Part shown: one piece after another, positions 47,323-56,295 of the stretch
How positions within the stretch are numbered: position 1 is the stretch's first letter
Layout: the number at the start of each line of letters is the position of its first letter
NCBI RefSeq assembly: GCF_000758685.1
Contig: NZ_CP009286.1
Span: 2,014,501 to 2,078,500, forward strand
Length of the DNA: 64,000 nucleotides
Direction: 5' to 3'
Source of the DNA: Paenibacillus stellifer
Lineage (GTDB): Bacteria; Bacillota; Bacilli; Paenibacillales; Paenibacillaceae
The notes under the pieces: model-generated
What the model saw: the letters and a program-made list of their open reading frames with translations, nothing else
The model's database searches: none
Told to the model about the DNA's origin: nothing
Program-made: the position numbers and the translations under genes

Positions 47323-47856
47323 ATGCTAACCACGGTAGAACGAGCCCGGACAATGCTCCGGGCTGATCCGTCTGAAGATGAATTCCTCGGGATCTTGATT
47401 CCGGCGGCCAGCGCTGCTATCGAGACGTTCTGCAACCGGTCATTTGGGCGAGCTGAATTCACGGAGTGGGTGGATGTCCAGCAAGGCGGGGCGCTGCTGC
47501 GAAATTACCCGATTGAAGCGGTGACATCCATCGATGGTGATACAGCCGTTGAGGGATACACCATTGCCAAAGACCGCGGCATGATCAGTAAGCCTGGATG
47601 GTTTTGCGAAAGACCTGTCCAGGTAGTCTACACTGCCGGGTATATCCTGCCGAGCGATGCGACCGGCGACGAGGCGGCAACATTGCCGGCCGATATCGAA
47701 TACGCCTGCGTTCTAATGGTTCAGCAGATACAGCGTGAACCCGGGATTACTTCGGAACGGGTAGGTGATATATCCGTCACCTATGGACAGGCGGACGGCA
47801 CAATACCGGCTGCCGTTCGGGCGTTGGTTGGCCCGTACCGGAATTTCAACCTGTGA
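47323..47856 (+). CDS. Head-tail connector (gp6-like)
   Basis: 177 residues. TVERARTMLRADPSEDEFLG, AASAAIETFCNRSFGRAEFT and VQVVYTAGYILPSDATGDEA match the adaptor that docks under the portal. The C-terminus VRALVGPYRNFNL is typical. Confidence 0.85.
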   Translation: MLTTVERARTMLRADPSEDEFLGILIPAASAAIETFCNRSFGRAEFTEWVDVQQGGALLRNYPIEAVTSIDGDTAVEGYTIAKDRGMISKPGWFCERPVQVVYTAGYILPSDATGDEAATLPADIEYACVLMVQQIQREPGITSERVGDISVTYGQADGTIPAAVRALVGPYRNFNL

Positions 47857-47869
47857 ATGAGGTGAGATC

Positions 47870-48358
47870 ATGGCGAGGAGACGAAGGGCAACTAGCGCCC
47901 GGGTACAGGTATCCGGCGAAGATAATCTGCAGATCCTTGCGGATCGAATGCGGGCACTTACGGAGAAACGGGTCGCCGTCGGCATCCAGGGTGACGAGGA
48001 GCTGGCAGTGATTGCTATCGTCCATGAGTTCGGGAGCGCAGCGAAAGGCATTCCGGAGCGCTCCTTTATCCGGACCGGAAAAATCAAATCCCGGGCGACG
48101 CTCAATAAAATCGCCAAGGCTGGCGTGACGGAAATCGCCTACGGCCGCAAGCAACCGAGGCAGCTATATCAGGAAATCGGAGTTGCAGGCCTTGAGAAAA
48201 CAATCGCCAATTTCGAGAGGATCAAGCAGCCGCCGCTTAGTCCGATCTACGCCAGCCATAAGCAGGGGCGCAAGCTCCTGCAAGCTGATGAGATGCGGTT
48301 AAGGGATGCGCTTAACTGGTCTGTTATCGATCGGGCACATAGGGGGCGACGCCGGTGA
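47870..48358 (+). CDS. Mu gpG-like virion morphogenesis / tail completion protein
   Basis: 162 residues. Basic N-terminus, then VAVGIQGDEELAVIAIVHEF and KGIPERSFIRTGKIK, a pattern of phage neck or tail-completion proteins. Start ATG 47870 after GAATGAGGTGAG. Overlaps the next gene by 4 nt. Confidence 0.65.
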   Translation: MARRRRATSARVQVSGEDNLQILADRMRALTEKRVAVGIQGDEELAVIAIVHEFGSAAKGIPERSFIRTGKIKSRATLNKIAKAGVTEIAYGRKQPRQLYQEIGVAGLEKTIANFERIKQPPLSPIYASHKQGRKLLQADEMRLRDALNWSVIDRAHRGRRR

Positions 48359-48699
48359 GGCAATTTAGGTTTGCCGGCGTGGTCCGTAAGTATTTTCGTC
48401 CCTATACGCTAGTCCGCGACAACGGTGGTAATTACGTCAAGGGCAAATGGGTGCCAAATGAACCGGAGCGTGTGCAAAGGAGCGGCAGCATCCAGCCTAT
48501 CAGCGCTAGCCTGCGGGCAACGGAAGGCGGGAATTACACCGAGACCGACCGGATGCTTTACACCACAGCCACGCATACAACGGGCGAAGTGATAGAGTAT
48601 CTGGATGTACAATATACGGTTAATGAGTCGCCGGAGCGCGATTACAGTGATATTAATCAGTATTTGTTGCGAAAGGTAGTTGCCAATGCTCCCATATGA
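48355..48699 (+). CDS. Minor head-tail joining protein
   Basis: 114 residues from GTG 48355. Beta-rich (RRYF-like start FAGVVRKYFRPYTLVRDNGG, then EYLDVQYTVNESPERDYSDI). Size and place match a head-closure or stopper protein; identity inferred from order only. Confidence 0.55.
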   Translation: MRQFRFAGVVRKYFRPYTLVRDNGGNYVKGKWVPNEPERVQRSGSIQPISASLRATEGGNYTETDRMLYTTATHTTGEVIEYLDVQYTVNESPERDYSDINQYLLRKVVANAPI

Positions 48700-49162
48700 A
48701 GAAATTCGCGTAGCGATTGTCGAGGGGCTTCAGGAGGCGACGGGTGGGCTGGTCATTGAAATGAACGGCGGCGGTAAGATGCCTACCGGGAGTTTCATAA
48801 CCTACACCATATTCGGCTTTGAACCGGTGGACGGCATGGCAGCCATCACCCAGGATCAAGACAAACGGATCAGGCGGGAGACGGTGACATTTACCGTCTC
48901 TTTTAACTGTTATGCGGATGATATTGACGCCGCTATTGTCCTTGCCATGACGGCCAGGGATTGGTTTAAAATGTCGGGCCGGGAGGTTCTGAAAGATACG
49001 CTGGATGTAGTCGTGACGGATATCGGTGACATCCAAAACCGGGACCTCAATATCGGCGAGGAATGGGAACGCCGGCAAGGTTTTGACGTCGAATTTCGGG
49101 CGACGGACCGGGTAGAATCGCCCCTCAACTGGATTGATACAGCACCAATAACAAAGGAGTGA
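48686..49162 (+). CDS. Tail terminator / neck protein
   Basis: 158 residues. PYEEIRVAIVEGLQEATGGL, then FTVSFNCYADDIDAAIVLAM and the ending RQGFDVEFRATDRVES fit the neck/tail-terminator family with a ferredoxin-like fold that precedes the sheath in simple myoviruses. ATG 48686 overlaps the previous gene by 14 nt. Confidence 0.65.
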   Translation: MLPYEEIRVAIVEGLQEATGGLVIEMNGGGKMPTGSFITYTIFGFEPVDGMAAITQDQDKRIRRETVTFTVSFNCYADDIDAAIVLAMTARDWFKMSGREVLKDTLDVVVTDIGDIQNRDLNIGEEWERRQGFDVEFRATDRVESPLNWIDTAPITKE

Positions 49163-49167
49163 TTATT

Positions 49168-50190
49168 TTGGCAGGATTGAGTGACGTTACCGTTACAATA
49201 TCGGTCGCAACGCCGACGCCAATCTTGGGCTTTGGTAAGCCTTTGATTATCGGGACATCGGCGGCGGGCAAGGAGTATAAGTCTTATTCGGACCTGGCCG
49301 GCGTAGTAACTGACTATGCGACCGGCACCGAAGAGTATAAGGCCGCGAAAGCGATTTTCGCGCAGAAAAATCCGCCTGCTGAGATCGCCATTGCCCAGCG
49401 CAAGACGGGGACGCCGGCGGATACGGTCGAAAGCTTTATGGCAGCCATGCTGCTTAAGGATTGGCATTTTTTGATCCAAACGAGTGCGGCCGTGGCGGAC
49501 ATCACGGATGTGGCCGACATCATCGAGGCGGACAAGTCCCGGCAATATGTGGCCCGATCGGCTACGTTGGCTGACCTGGCGACGATTAAGGCCGAGGGAT
49601 ACGAGCGAACGGCGGTCATCTATCATGAGGACATCGCTAATTATCCGGATGCTGCTTGGGTTGGGGCGGTCGGCAGTCTTGCGGTCGGAAGTGTGACCTG
49701 GAAGGATTGGACACTGATCGGCATTGATCCATTGGACCTGACGGCTACGGAGTTGGCGGCCATCCATGCGGCCGGAGCCAATACTTACGTAACCAAGTCG
49801 GGATGGAATGTCACCAGCGAGGGCAAGACAGTGTCCGGCTCATATATTGACCTTGTGCATAGCCAGGATTACGTCGTGTTCAGCATCCAAAACGGCGTAC
49901 AGACATTGTTCGCCAGCGTTCAAAATCAGAACCAGAAGGTCCCGTATGATAATCGGGGCATTGCCATGATTGAAGGCGTTGTCCGCACAGTGCTGCAACG
50001 GTCGTTCAAGCAGGGGATGATCGCAGTCGATGACGACGGACAGCCACAGTTTACGACGACCTTTCCCCGGGCGAGTGAAGTGGACCCGGCGGACAAGGCT
50101 GCCCGGCGGTATCCGGATGGTAAGTTTTCGTTCGTGCTGGCAGGTGCCATCCATTCGGCGGCTATTACCGGCACGATTACATTTGAGTAA
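49168..50190 (+). CDS. Contractile tail sheath protein (DUF3383-like)
   Basis: 340 residues starting at TTG 49168, 7 nt after AAAGGAG. Sheath features: LIIGTSAAGKEYKSYSDLAG, YKAAKAIFAQKNPPAEIAIA near the N-terminus and, late, GVVRTVLQRSFKQGMIAVDD and KFSFVLAGAIHSAAITGTIT. It marks the phage as a myovirus with a contractile tail. Confidence 0.88.
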   Translation: MAGLSDVTVTISVATPTPILGFGKPLIIGTSAAGKEYKSYSDLAGVVTDYATGTEEYKAAKAIFAQKNPPAEIAIAQRKTGTPADTVESFMAAMLLKDWHFLIQTSAAVADITDVADIIEADKSRQYVARSATLADLATIKAEGYERTAVIYHEDIANYPDAAWVGAVGSLAVGSVTWKDWTLIGIDPLDLTATELAAIHAAGANTYVTKSGWNVTSEGKTVSGSYIDLVHSQDYVVFSIQNGVQTLFASVQNQNQKVPYDNRGIAMIEGVVRTVLQRSFKQGMIAVDDDGQPQFTTTFPRASEVDPADKAARRYPDGKFSFVLAGAIHSAAITGTITFE

Positions 50191-50203
50191 GGAGGAATGA
50201 ACA

Positions 50204-50605
50204 GTGGCGGTAGAAGTAAAGACATATGACGCCAATGACGTTACCGTAACCGTAGGTGGTATTTACCTCACAGGATTCAGCGAGGATCTGGTTACGGTCT
50301 CAAAAGACGAGGAAGGCGTCTCCACTAAGGTTGGTGCGCAGGGGGATGTTGCCGTAAGCAAGGTGAATAACCCTCTCGGTACGATCAGCGTGACCTTACT
50401 TCAGACGAGCCCGCAGGTGGCTTACCTTAACAAGTTGGCGCGTAGCGGCCAGATGGTTCCTGTTTCTGTAATTTATAGTGGAGATCCGAAAGAAGTTAGT
50501 ACGGCAAACGAGGCAATCGTTAAAAAACCTGCTGACCGCGAATACAGCGCCGAGGTTGGCGACCGTTCTTTTGAGTTTCAATGCCTCGATTTGGACATGA
50601 ACTGA
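50204..50605 (+). CDS. Tail tube protein (DUF3277-like)
   Basis: 133 residues from GTG 50204 behind AAGGAGG. EVKTYDANDVTVTVGGIYLT, then VSKDEEGVSTKVGAQGDVAV and GTISVTLLQTSPQVAYLNKL are typical of the short tube family paired with DUF3383 sheaths. Confidence 0.87.
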   Translation: MAVEVKTYDANDVTVTVGGIYLTGFSEDLVTVSKDEEGVSTKVGAQGDVAVSKVNNPLGTISVTLLQTSPQVAYLNKLARSGQMVPVSVIYSGDPKEVSTANEAIVKKPADREYSAEVGDRSFEFQCLDLDMN

Positions 50606-50629
50606 TAATTTGAGAGGAGAAGATAAATC

Positions 50630-50929
50630 ATGGCAACCAGTACTCAGAAAAAGGTAAAGACTAAATCTGGTAAGGAGTATCTCTTGCAGCATCCTGGTGT
50701 CCGTAACGTAACCAAGATCAGTGACCGGATTAAGAATAAATTTGGAGTTCCGTCCGATGAGAAGCTGGCAACTGAAATGCTGACGCACGTTATTGTCGAT
50801 CCGAAGTTGACTATCGACTCGTTTGATTCTTACAAGGAATTAAACGACATCGTTACTCGCGCCTATGCGTTTGTGACCGAAAACGAAGACCTGCTTGATG
50901 ACGATACGGACGATGTTGACGAAGACTGA
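50630..50929 (+). CDS. Tail assembly chaperone, first frame
   Basis: 99 residues: YLLQHPGVRNVTKISDRIKN, then EKLATEMLTHVIVDPKLTID and an acidic DDDTDDVDED end. Place between tube and tape measure, size, and overlap with a second short frame are the marks of gpG/gpT-type chaperones. Confidence 0.7.
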   Translation: MATSTQKKVKTKSGKEYLLQHPGVRNVTKISDRIKNKFGVPSDEKLATEMLTHVIVDPKLTIDSFDSYKELNDIVTRAYAFVTENEDLLDDDTDDVDED

Positions 50930-51104
50930 GGCAAAACAGCGGGCCAAGGAGAACTGGCGTCAATGGCGCCTGCTGCTTTCTGATATGGGTATCACCTACC
51001 GCGACCTAATGGAAATGGACGACGACGACATAGCAGAGGCCAACGCGGCGCTGGATATCCACATCGAGCAGCAGCATAAGGAAATGAATAAGAACAAGAA
51101 GTAG
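50898..51104 (+). CDS. Tail assembly chaperone, second frame
   Basis: 68 residues from ATG 50898: KQRAKENWRQWRLLLSDMGI, then DDDIAEANAALDIHIEQQHK. It overlaps the previous gene by 32 nt in the +1 (equivalently -2) frame and has no clear ribosome site, so it may be made by frameshifting or coupling. An obvious slippery heptamer is not seen. Confidence 0.6.
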   Translation: MTIRTMLTKTEAKQRAKENWRQWRLLLSDMGITYRDLMEMDDDDIAEANAALDIHIEQQHKEMNKNKK

Positions 51105-51131
51105 CGGCGCCCCTTCCGGGCGTCGCTTTTT
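51103..51131 (+). terminator. Intrinsic terminator inside the late operon
   Basis: A 10-bp stem (AGCGGCGCCC with GGGCGTCGCT, one G-T pair), loop CTTCC and T5. It overlaps the stop codon before the tape measure gene. It would limit tape measure expression unless transcription is antiterminated. Confidence 0.7.
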
Positions 51132-51152
51132 GCTGTTCGGAAAGGAGGGAAC

Positions 51153-53681
51153 ATGGCAGGCGGAATCGTCGGGTCTCTGATGTATGCGGTCGGGTTTAAG
51201 TTTAACAGTAAGGGGTTAGACAAGGCTGACAGCAAGGTTAAAGCGCTGACCAAAGGCGTCATAGGCATGGGTGCTGCTCTGGGAGTTATGGCAATCGGTA
51301 TTGGCGCGGCGGCGTTAAATTCGGCAGGAAAGTTCGAAACGGCGATGAACCAAATGCAGAACGCTACCGGCATGACGACCGCTCAACTCGAAGAGACGAA
51401 GGGCATTGCCAAAGAGCTATATTCCGGCGGCTGGGGCGAGTCATGGGACGATCTGGGGCAGTCGATTGCAAGCGTGAAACAGATTACCGGCATGACAGGT
51501 GGAGCGCTGGAAGGGGCGACAAGGAACGCCTTATCGCTGAAAAATGCGTTCGGTTATGAGGTTCCCGAAAGCATTCGGACTGTGGATACGATGATGAAAA
51601 ACTTCGGCGTTACCTCTGACCAGGCGTTTAACCTCATTGCCCAAGGTAAGCAAAATGGGCTTGATTTCAGTGGCGAGATGCTAGACTCAATCAACGAGTA
51701 CTCTAATCAGTTTGTCAGCCTCGGATTTAACGCCAACCAGATGTTTGATACACTCGCGGCCGGATCTGCTTCAGGGGCCTTTAACCTGGACAAAGTTGGT
51801 GACGCAGTCAAGGAATTCAACCTACGCGCACGGGATATGACCAATAAGACCACGATCCAAGGATTCCAGATGCTCGGGTTGGATGCTAAAAAGATGATTA
51901 AGACCTTTGCCAACGGCGGTCCGGAGGCCCAAAAGGCATTCACCCAAGTTGTTCAATCTATCGCCAAGGTTGGGGATGTTACGAAGCAAAACACGGTCGC
52001 AACATCTCTATTTGGCACGCAGTTTGAAGACCTTCAGGCGGGCGTAATCACAGCTATGGGGACGGCGCGAAGTCAGTTTGACATGACTAAAAACTCCATG
52101 GATAGCCTGAATGCAACGAAGTTTACCTCTATTGGACAGGTGTTTGGATACATCGGCAGGCAAATCGAGGTCGGGATACTCATACCCATTGGGCAAAAGC
52201 TAATGCCTTATCTCAATCAGTTTGGACAGTGGATTACATCGCACCAAGGAGAGATCAGCGCTTTTGGCGGATTGATTGCGGATAAGATCGGAACCGGGAT
52301 CGATTATGTCGTCCAGGGGGTAAAAATAGCCCTGCCGTATATCCAGCAATTCGGTGGACAGTTCGCAGACTATATGCAGACGCTCTGGCCTCAGATCAAG
52401 GATGTGGCCGTGCAAATTTATGACGTGGCAAGTGCGATTGTCCAGTGGGCGCCGTTTCTACCCCTCGTCTCCGGCATCACGGCGGCAGTGCTAACCTATA
52501 AGGCTATTATGTTTGGGGCAGCATTAGCAACCAACGCCGTGACCTTGGCGCAAAAGATTGCCGGTGCGGCGACCAAAGGATTCGCGGCGGCGCAAGCCGC
52601 GCTAAACTTTGTGATGTCGATGAATCCAATCACACTTATCGTCATGGCTCTGGTCGGCCTGGGCGTCGCTTTTTTTGTAGCCTATAAACGGTCGGATAAG
52701 TTCCGCGCTTTTATAGATAAGATGTGGTCCGGAATCAAATCCGCGACCATGGCAGTACTCAACTTTTTTAAAGTCACCATCCCCAAGTATTTCATGATTG
52801 CATTCAACGCTGTCACAAATTTCCTGAAAAACTGGGGTCTTGTTATTCTGGGGGTGATCGGCGGTCCAATCTTCTTGGCGGCCGCGCTCATCTATAAGTA
52901 CTGGGACCAAATCAAGGCGGTAACGATCAGGGTATTTACAGCGATTGGATCATGGCTTGGTTCGGTCTGGAGTAGCATAAAGAGCACGGTGTCCGGTGTC
53001 GCTGTCGCGATATGGGGGGCGGTGTCCGGTGCCTGGAACAATGTGGTATCTACCACATCAAACCTCATGACACAAGTCTGGAACAAGATCACAAGCATCT
53101 GGAACAGCATAGTAAACAGCGTGAAAGCAGCAGGTAGTAATGTGTGGAACGCTGTTAGCGACATGTGGAATCGAGTTACCGGATTCTTCTCTGGCATCAA
53201 CCTCTTTGACATTGGGGCGAACATCATCAACGGGCTCGTAAACGGGATAAGTTCCAAGGTTGATGCGGTTGTGAGCAAGGTGTCCGAGATCGGGAACGCC
53301 ATTACCGGCAAGGTGAAAAGCATCCTTGGCATTCATTCGCCTTCTCGGGTCATGATGGAGATGGGCTTCTTTACAGGCGAGGGACTAGCACGAGGCATTG
53401 AAAATACGGCTCCGCGTGTCGGGATGGCTACGGGAAGCGTCGCAAGTGCGGCGGTAGATAGCGCCGGCGATGTAGCGAGAAGCTCGTATACTCCTGAAAC
53501 CTCGCCAGCTCGAGCCTCTTCCGGCGGGTCCGGACCAATAACAGTTAGTCCGTCCATCAGCATAACCGTGGAAGGCAATGCTGACAGCAGCACTGTCTCC
53601 AACTTGAAATCGACTATACACAACGAGGTGCTGGAAATCATTATGTCTGCCCTGCGTAGCGCGGGATTGGATGGTGCATAA
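51153..53681 (+). CDS. Tape measure protein
   Basis: 842 residues. The N-terminal PhageMin_Tail-type region includes MQNATGMTTAQLEETKGIAK and GEMLDSINEYSNQFVSLGFN. Hydrophobic segments lie at about 435-530 and 560-600. A Trp-rich helical stretch (AVSGAWNNVVSTTSNLMTQV) and a C-terminal SVASAAVDSAGDVARSS linker follow. It sets tail length; at about 1.5 A per residue a tail near 125 nm is expected. AAAGGAGGG precedes the ATG. Confidence 0.93.
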   Translation: MAGGIVGSLMYAVGFKFNSKGLDKADSKVKALTKGVIGMGAALGVMAIGIGAAALNSAGKFETAMNQMQNATGMTTAQLEETKGIAKELYSGGWGESWDDLGQSIASVKQITGMTGGALEGATRNALSLKNAFGYEVPESIRTVDTMMKNFGVTSDQAFNLIAQGKQNGLDFSGEMLDSINEYSNQFVSLGFNANQMFDTLAAGSASGAFNLDKVGDAVKEFNLRARDMTNKTTIQGFQMLGLDAKKMIKTFANGGPEAQKAFTQVVQSIAKVGDVTKQNTVATSLFGTQFEDLQAGVITAMGTARSQFDMTKNSMDSLNATKFTSIGQVFGYIGRQIEVGILIPIGQKLMPYLNQFGQWITSHQGEISAFGGLIADKIGTGIDYVVQGVKIALPYIQQFGGQFADYMQTLWPQIKDVAVQIYDVASAIVQWAPFLPLVSGITAAVLTYKAIMFGAALATNAVTLAQKIAGAATKGFAAAQAALNFVMSMNPITLIVMALVGLGVAFFVAYKRSDKFRAFIDKMWSGIKSATMAVLNFFKVTIPKYFMIAFNAVTNFLKNWGLVILGVIGGPIFLAAALIYKYWDQIKAVTIRVFTAIGSWLGSVWSSIKSTVSGVAVAIWGAVSGAWNNVVSTTSNLMTQVWNKITSIWNSIVNSVKAAGSNVWNAVSDMWNRVTGFFSGINLFDIGANIINGLVNGISSKVDAVVSKVSEIGNAITGKVKSILGIHSPSRVMMEMGFFTGEGLARGIENTAPRVGMATGSVASAAVDSAGDVARSSYTPETSPARASSGGSGPITVSPSISITVEGNADSSTVSNLKSTIHNEVLEIIMSALRSAGLDGA

Positions 53682-54253
53682 TGGCCAAGATCGATGGTAA
53701 GTACATCACAGTAGAGACAGAGGCGCCGGATTATCCGGTAACCGTCACGGAGCAGCCGGTCGAAAAAGGGGTCAACCTCGTAGATCACGTCCAAGCCGGA
53801 GCATGGACCATGTCTCTATCTGGTTTGATTGTAGGTCCGGATGCGGACAAGACCCGGGCTTACATCGTCGCAGCCAAGGACAAGGGCAAAGTTGTCCGGT
53901 ATGTTGGACGCAATAGATTTACCGGGGTTATTACAGCATTTTCAACAAGTCACGATTACACGGTAGCTAATGGCATGACCTTTTCCATGGACCTCCGCGA
54001 GGTCCGCATTGCCACGTCATCGTACGTTGCGACATTGCCGGCCCCGGTTAAGGCACAGGCTGCTGCAGTAGCCAATAAGGGCACTCAGCAGCCGAAGAAT
54101 AAGTCAAAGAGCAAGGGTAAAGGCAAGGGCGGCAAAAAAAAGACGGCCAGCACCAAGAGCAATAAGGCAACCAGTGCCAGCAGCGTAATAAATAAGCCTA
54201 CCCGCGCTCCGATCAAGCCCGGCAACAAGTGGGGCACCGGTAATCTACAGTGA
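53681..54253 (+). CDS. Baseplate/tail adaptor with Lys-rich tail
   Basis: 190 residues. A beta-rich N-terminal domain (ETEAPDYPVTVTEQPVEKGV, then AGAWTMSLSGLIVGPDADKT) fills about 1-115. Residues 125-165 are a Lys/Ser/Gly tract. It takes the slot of the LysM protein XkdP in PBSX-like phages, but no LysM motif is visible. ATG overlaps the tape measure stop. Confidence 0.6.
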   Translation: MAKIDGKYITVETEAPDYPVTVTEQPVEKGVNLVDHVQAGAWTMSLSGLIVGPDADKTRAYIVAAKDKGKVVRYVGRNRFTGVITAFSTSHDYTVANGMTFSMDLREVRIATSSYVATLPAPVKAQAAAVANKGTQQPKNKSKSKGKGKGGKKKTASTKSNKATSASSVINKPTRAPIKPGNKWGTGNLQ

Positions 54254-54265
54254 GGAGTGAGCGAA

Positions 54266-54430
54266 TTGGAAGTTAAGTATGTGGACACAAACGATGCAGC
54301 TCGCGAAGTAGTAATGCTGCTGGCGAAGCGTGAAATACCAATTTGTTCGGTTGATGATATTTTCAAGACAGTGCGTGAGATGATTGGATGCCAAAGCGTT
54401 ACAATCAGCGATCCCTTCACGAAGGATTGA
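54266..54430 (+). CDS. 54-residue phage protein, unknown
   Basis: Starts at TTG 54266, with GAGGAGTGAG upstream. Reads EVKYVDTNDAAREVVMLLAK, then IPICSVDDIFKTVREMIGCQ. Short helical protein between two baseplate genes; no family recognised. Confidence 0.5.
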   Translation: MEVKYVDTNDAAREVVMLLAKREIPICSVDDIFKTVREMIGCQSVTISDPFTKD

Positions 54431-54433
54431 ATT

Positions 54434-54769
54434 ATGGATTATATCGAAATCGACAAAGACAGCCTGCCGTATCGGTTTGATATTTCAATCGTGGATGAGC
54501 CGTTTACGATGGAGGTCCACTACAATGCTGAGTACGACTTTTTCGCGCTGGACCTGGAGGACGCCGATGGGAACACGTTGGTTGTGGGCGAAAAGCTGGT
54601 CTATGGACAATCGCTATTCGTGGACGTTTGGGATTCACGTTTTCCAAAGCTGCCGATCGTCCCGTGGGATGAATCTGAAAAAAGTGATGCAGTAACCTGG
54701 AACACGCTGGGCACCAGCGTGTTTTTGTATATCGTGGACGAGGAGGAGGACGAAGACGATGGCTCTTAA
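54434..54769 (+). CDS. Baseplate plug-like protein
   Basis: 111 residues, acidic beta-sandwich pattern (FDISIVDEPFTMEVHYNAEY, then NTLVVGEKLVYGQSLFVDVW). Resembles the plug proteins of simple contractile baseplates and lies directly before the hub. Overlaps the next gene by 11 nt. Confidence 0.65.
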   Translation: MDYIEIDKDSLPYRFDISIVDEPFTMEVHYNAEYDFFALDLEDADGNTLVVGEKLVYGQSLFVDVWDSRFPKLPIVPWDESEKSDAVTWNTLGTSVFLYIVDEEEDEDDGS

Positions 54770-55556
54770 GAATTTCGGCCGAGTCGCCGAGGTCATGACG
54801 GCCAATATGTCATTTGCTCTCGATAATTACACGATGGAGGGCACTGTACCGTTCGACAGCGATGCCTTGCCGAATGAGTCCGAAATACGGCTCTGGAATC
54901 TATCCCAGACGACAATTAACCGGATCGTCAAAAACGCCGTGCTGATGGTCAATGCTGGATACTCCGGAGATGTTGGAACCATCCTCCACGGCCGGATATC
55001 GGCGGTGCGCACTAAATGGGAAGGCGTGGACAAGATCACGACAATTAACGTCCTGGACAGCGAGGACCTGTCAGCCAGGGAGATCAAAAAGGAGATCGCC
55101 TTTGCCAAGGGCTCGTTAGCCAGCGCCGTCATTAAGCAGCTCGCCGGACTGATCGGGCTGCCCGTTGCACAGATGCAGCTCGCCAAGGATTACCGATACA
55201 AGAGCGGTTATAGCGCTAAAGGCGTGATCACGGACATTATTTCCGACGTCGCCAAGGATTGCGGGACATCAGTGTACATCAACCAGGGCAAATTGTACGT
55301 CCGGCCGCTCCGGATCGGAGCTGACTCGGTGTTTGAGCTTAACCCGGATACGGGTCTGATCGGCTCTCCGGAGTATTTTGAACAGGATGGCCACAAGGGA
55401 TATAACTGCTCCGTGCAGTTGCAGCGCCGGATCACAACGGCATCGGTCCTTAAGTTGACCTGCCGGGAGTGGTCCGGCCAGCTGCATGTGCGGAGTGGGA
55501 CACACAAGTTTTCGAATACCGGAGATTTTTCGACGGAAGTGGAGGCGATTATGTGA
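54759..55556 (+). CDS. Baseplate hub protein (gp27/XkdQ-like)
   Basis: 265 residues. VILHGRISAVRTKWEGVDKI-type segments, AKDYRYKSGYSAKGVITDII and TSVYINQGKLYVRPLRIGAD match phage late-control/hub proteins that thread the tube. The stop overlaps the spike gene start. Confidence 0.72.
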   Translation: MALKNFGRVAEVMTANMSFALDNYTMEGTVPFDSDALPNESEIRLWNLSQTTINRIVKNAVLMVNAGYSGDVGTILHGRISAVRTKWEGVDKITTINVLDSEDLSAREIKKEIAFAKGSLASAVIKQLAGLIGLPVAQMQLAKDYRYKSGYSAKGVITDIISDVAKDCGTSVYINQGKLYVRPLRIGADSVFELNPDTGLIGSPEYFEQDGHKGYNCSVQLQRRITTASVLKLTCREWSGQLHVRSGTHKFSNTGDFSTEVEAIM

Positions 55557-55942
55557 GCAAATCAAGCGCGGCCGCGGCTCTCAGCAAACTCTTAACCGCA
55601 CATGGCGGGCAGCAAGCGGACAATCTTGACGTTGCTATGACTTGCAAGGTGCTGACATTTGACCCGACGACGCTGACGGCCGATGTGCAGCCGCTTGTCC
55701 AGACAGGGGATGAGGCCCCGGCTCCGCTGCTAGAAGTCCCAGTAACTGGCCTGCGGGTGCTGTTCGGCGGCGCGGAAACAGTCCTGCGGCCGGCCCTGCA
55801 TGTCGGGGATACGGTGCTGGTCGTCTGCTGTGATGCGGAGATACAAAATACGCTCTCGGGCCAGGTGGCGGCACCGGACACCGCCCGGCGGCACTCCCGG
55901 AATGATGCTGTGATTGTGGGGTTGATGCCATGCTGTCTTTAA
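55553..55942 (+). CDS. Gp138-like membrane-puncturing spike
   Basis: 129 residues from GTG 55553 (ATGTGA overlap with the hub). The OB-fold domain MTCKVLTFDPTTLTADVQPL, then ALHVGDTVLVVCCDAEIQNT fits Gp138 N-terminal spikes. The C-terminus is short, with no long beta-helix needle. Overlaps the next gene by 13 nt. Confidence 0.72.
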   Translation: MSKSSAAAALSKLLTAHGGQQADNLDVAMTCKVLTFDPTTLTADVQPLVQTGDEAPAPLLEVPVTGLRVLFGGAETVLRPALHVGDTVLVVCCDAEIQNTLSGQVAAPDTARRHSRNDAVIVGLMPCCL

Positions 55943-56295
55943 AGGTAGACGATACCGGAGATCTGGTATTTTCGGGCGGCGAGCTGCAGATGGTCTCCGG
56001 GCCTGAAGAGATTGCGCAGTGCTGCCGAATGGCCATCGGCACCAACAAAGGCGAGTGGTTCCTGGATTTGGATTTCGGCATCGACTTTTCTCGGATCACC
56101 GGTAAAGGCGTGACCGAGGAAGATGTCCGGGACGAGCTGACCGAAGGGATATTCCAGGAGCCAAGGGTGCAGACGGTTGACGCGGTTAATGTCGTCTTTG
56201 ACCGGTCCGCCCGTAAATTTACTGCCGACATCCAGGCGACCGGAGTCAACGGCGATATCATAACCGTGGAAGGAGTGGATCAAATTGTTGGATAG
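55930..56295 (+). CDS. Baseplate wedge, gp25/XkdS-like
   Basis: 121 residues. GPEEIAQCCRMAIGTNKGEW, then FLDLDFGIDFSRITGKGVTE is the hallmark of gp25-like (DUF2634) proteins that join sheath to baseplate. Confidence 0.88.
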   Translation: MLSLKVDDTGDLVFSGGELQMVSGPEEIAQCCRMAIGTNKGEWFLDLDFGIDFSRITGKGVTEEDVRDELTEGIFQEPRVQTVDAVNVVFDRSARKFTADIQATGVNGDIITVEGVDQIVG

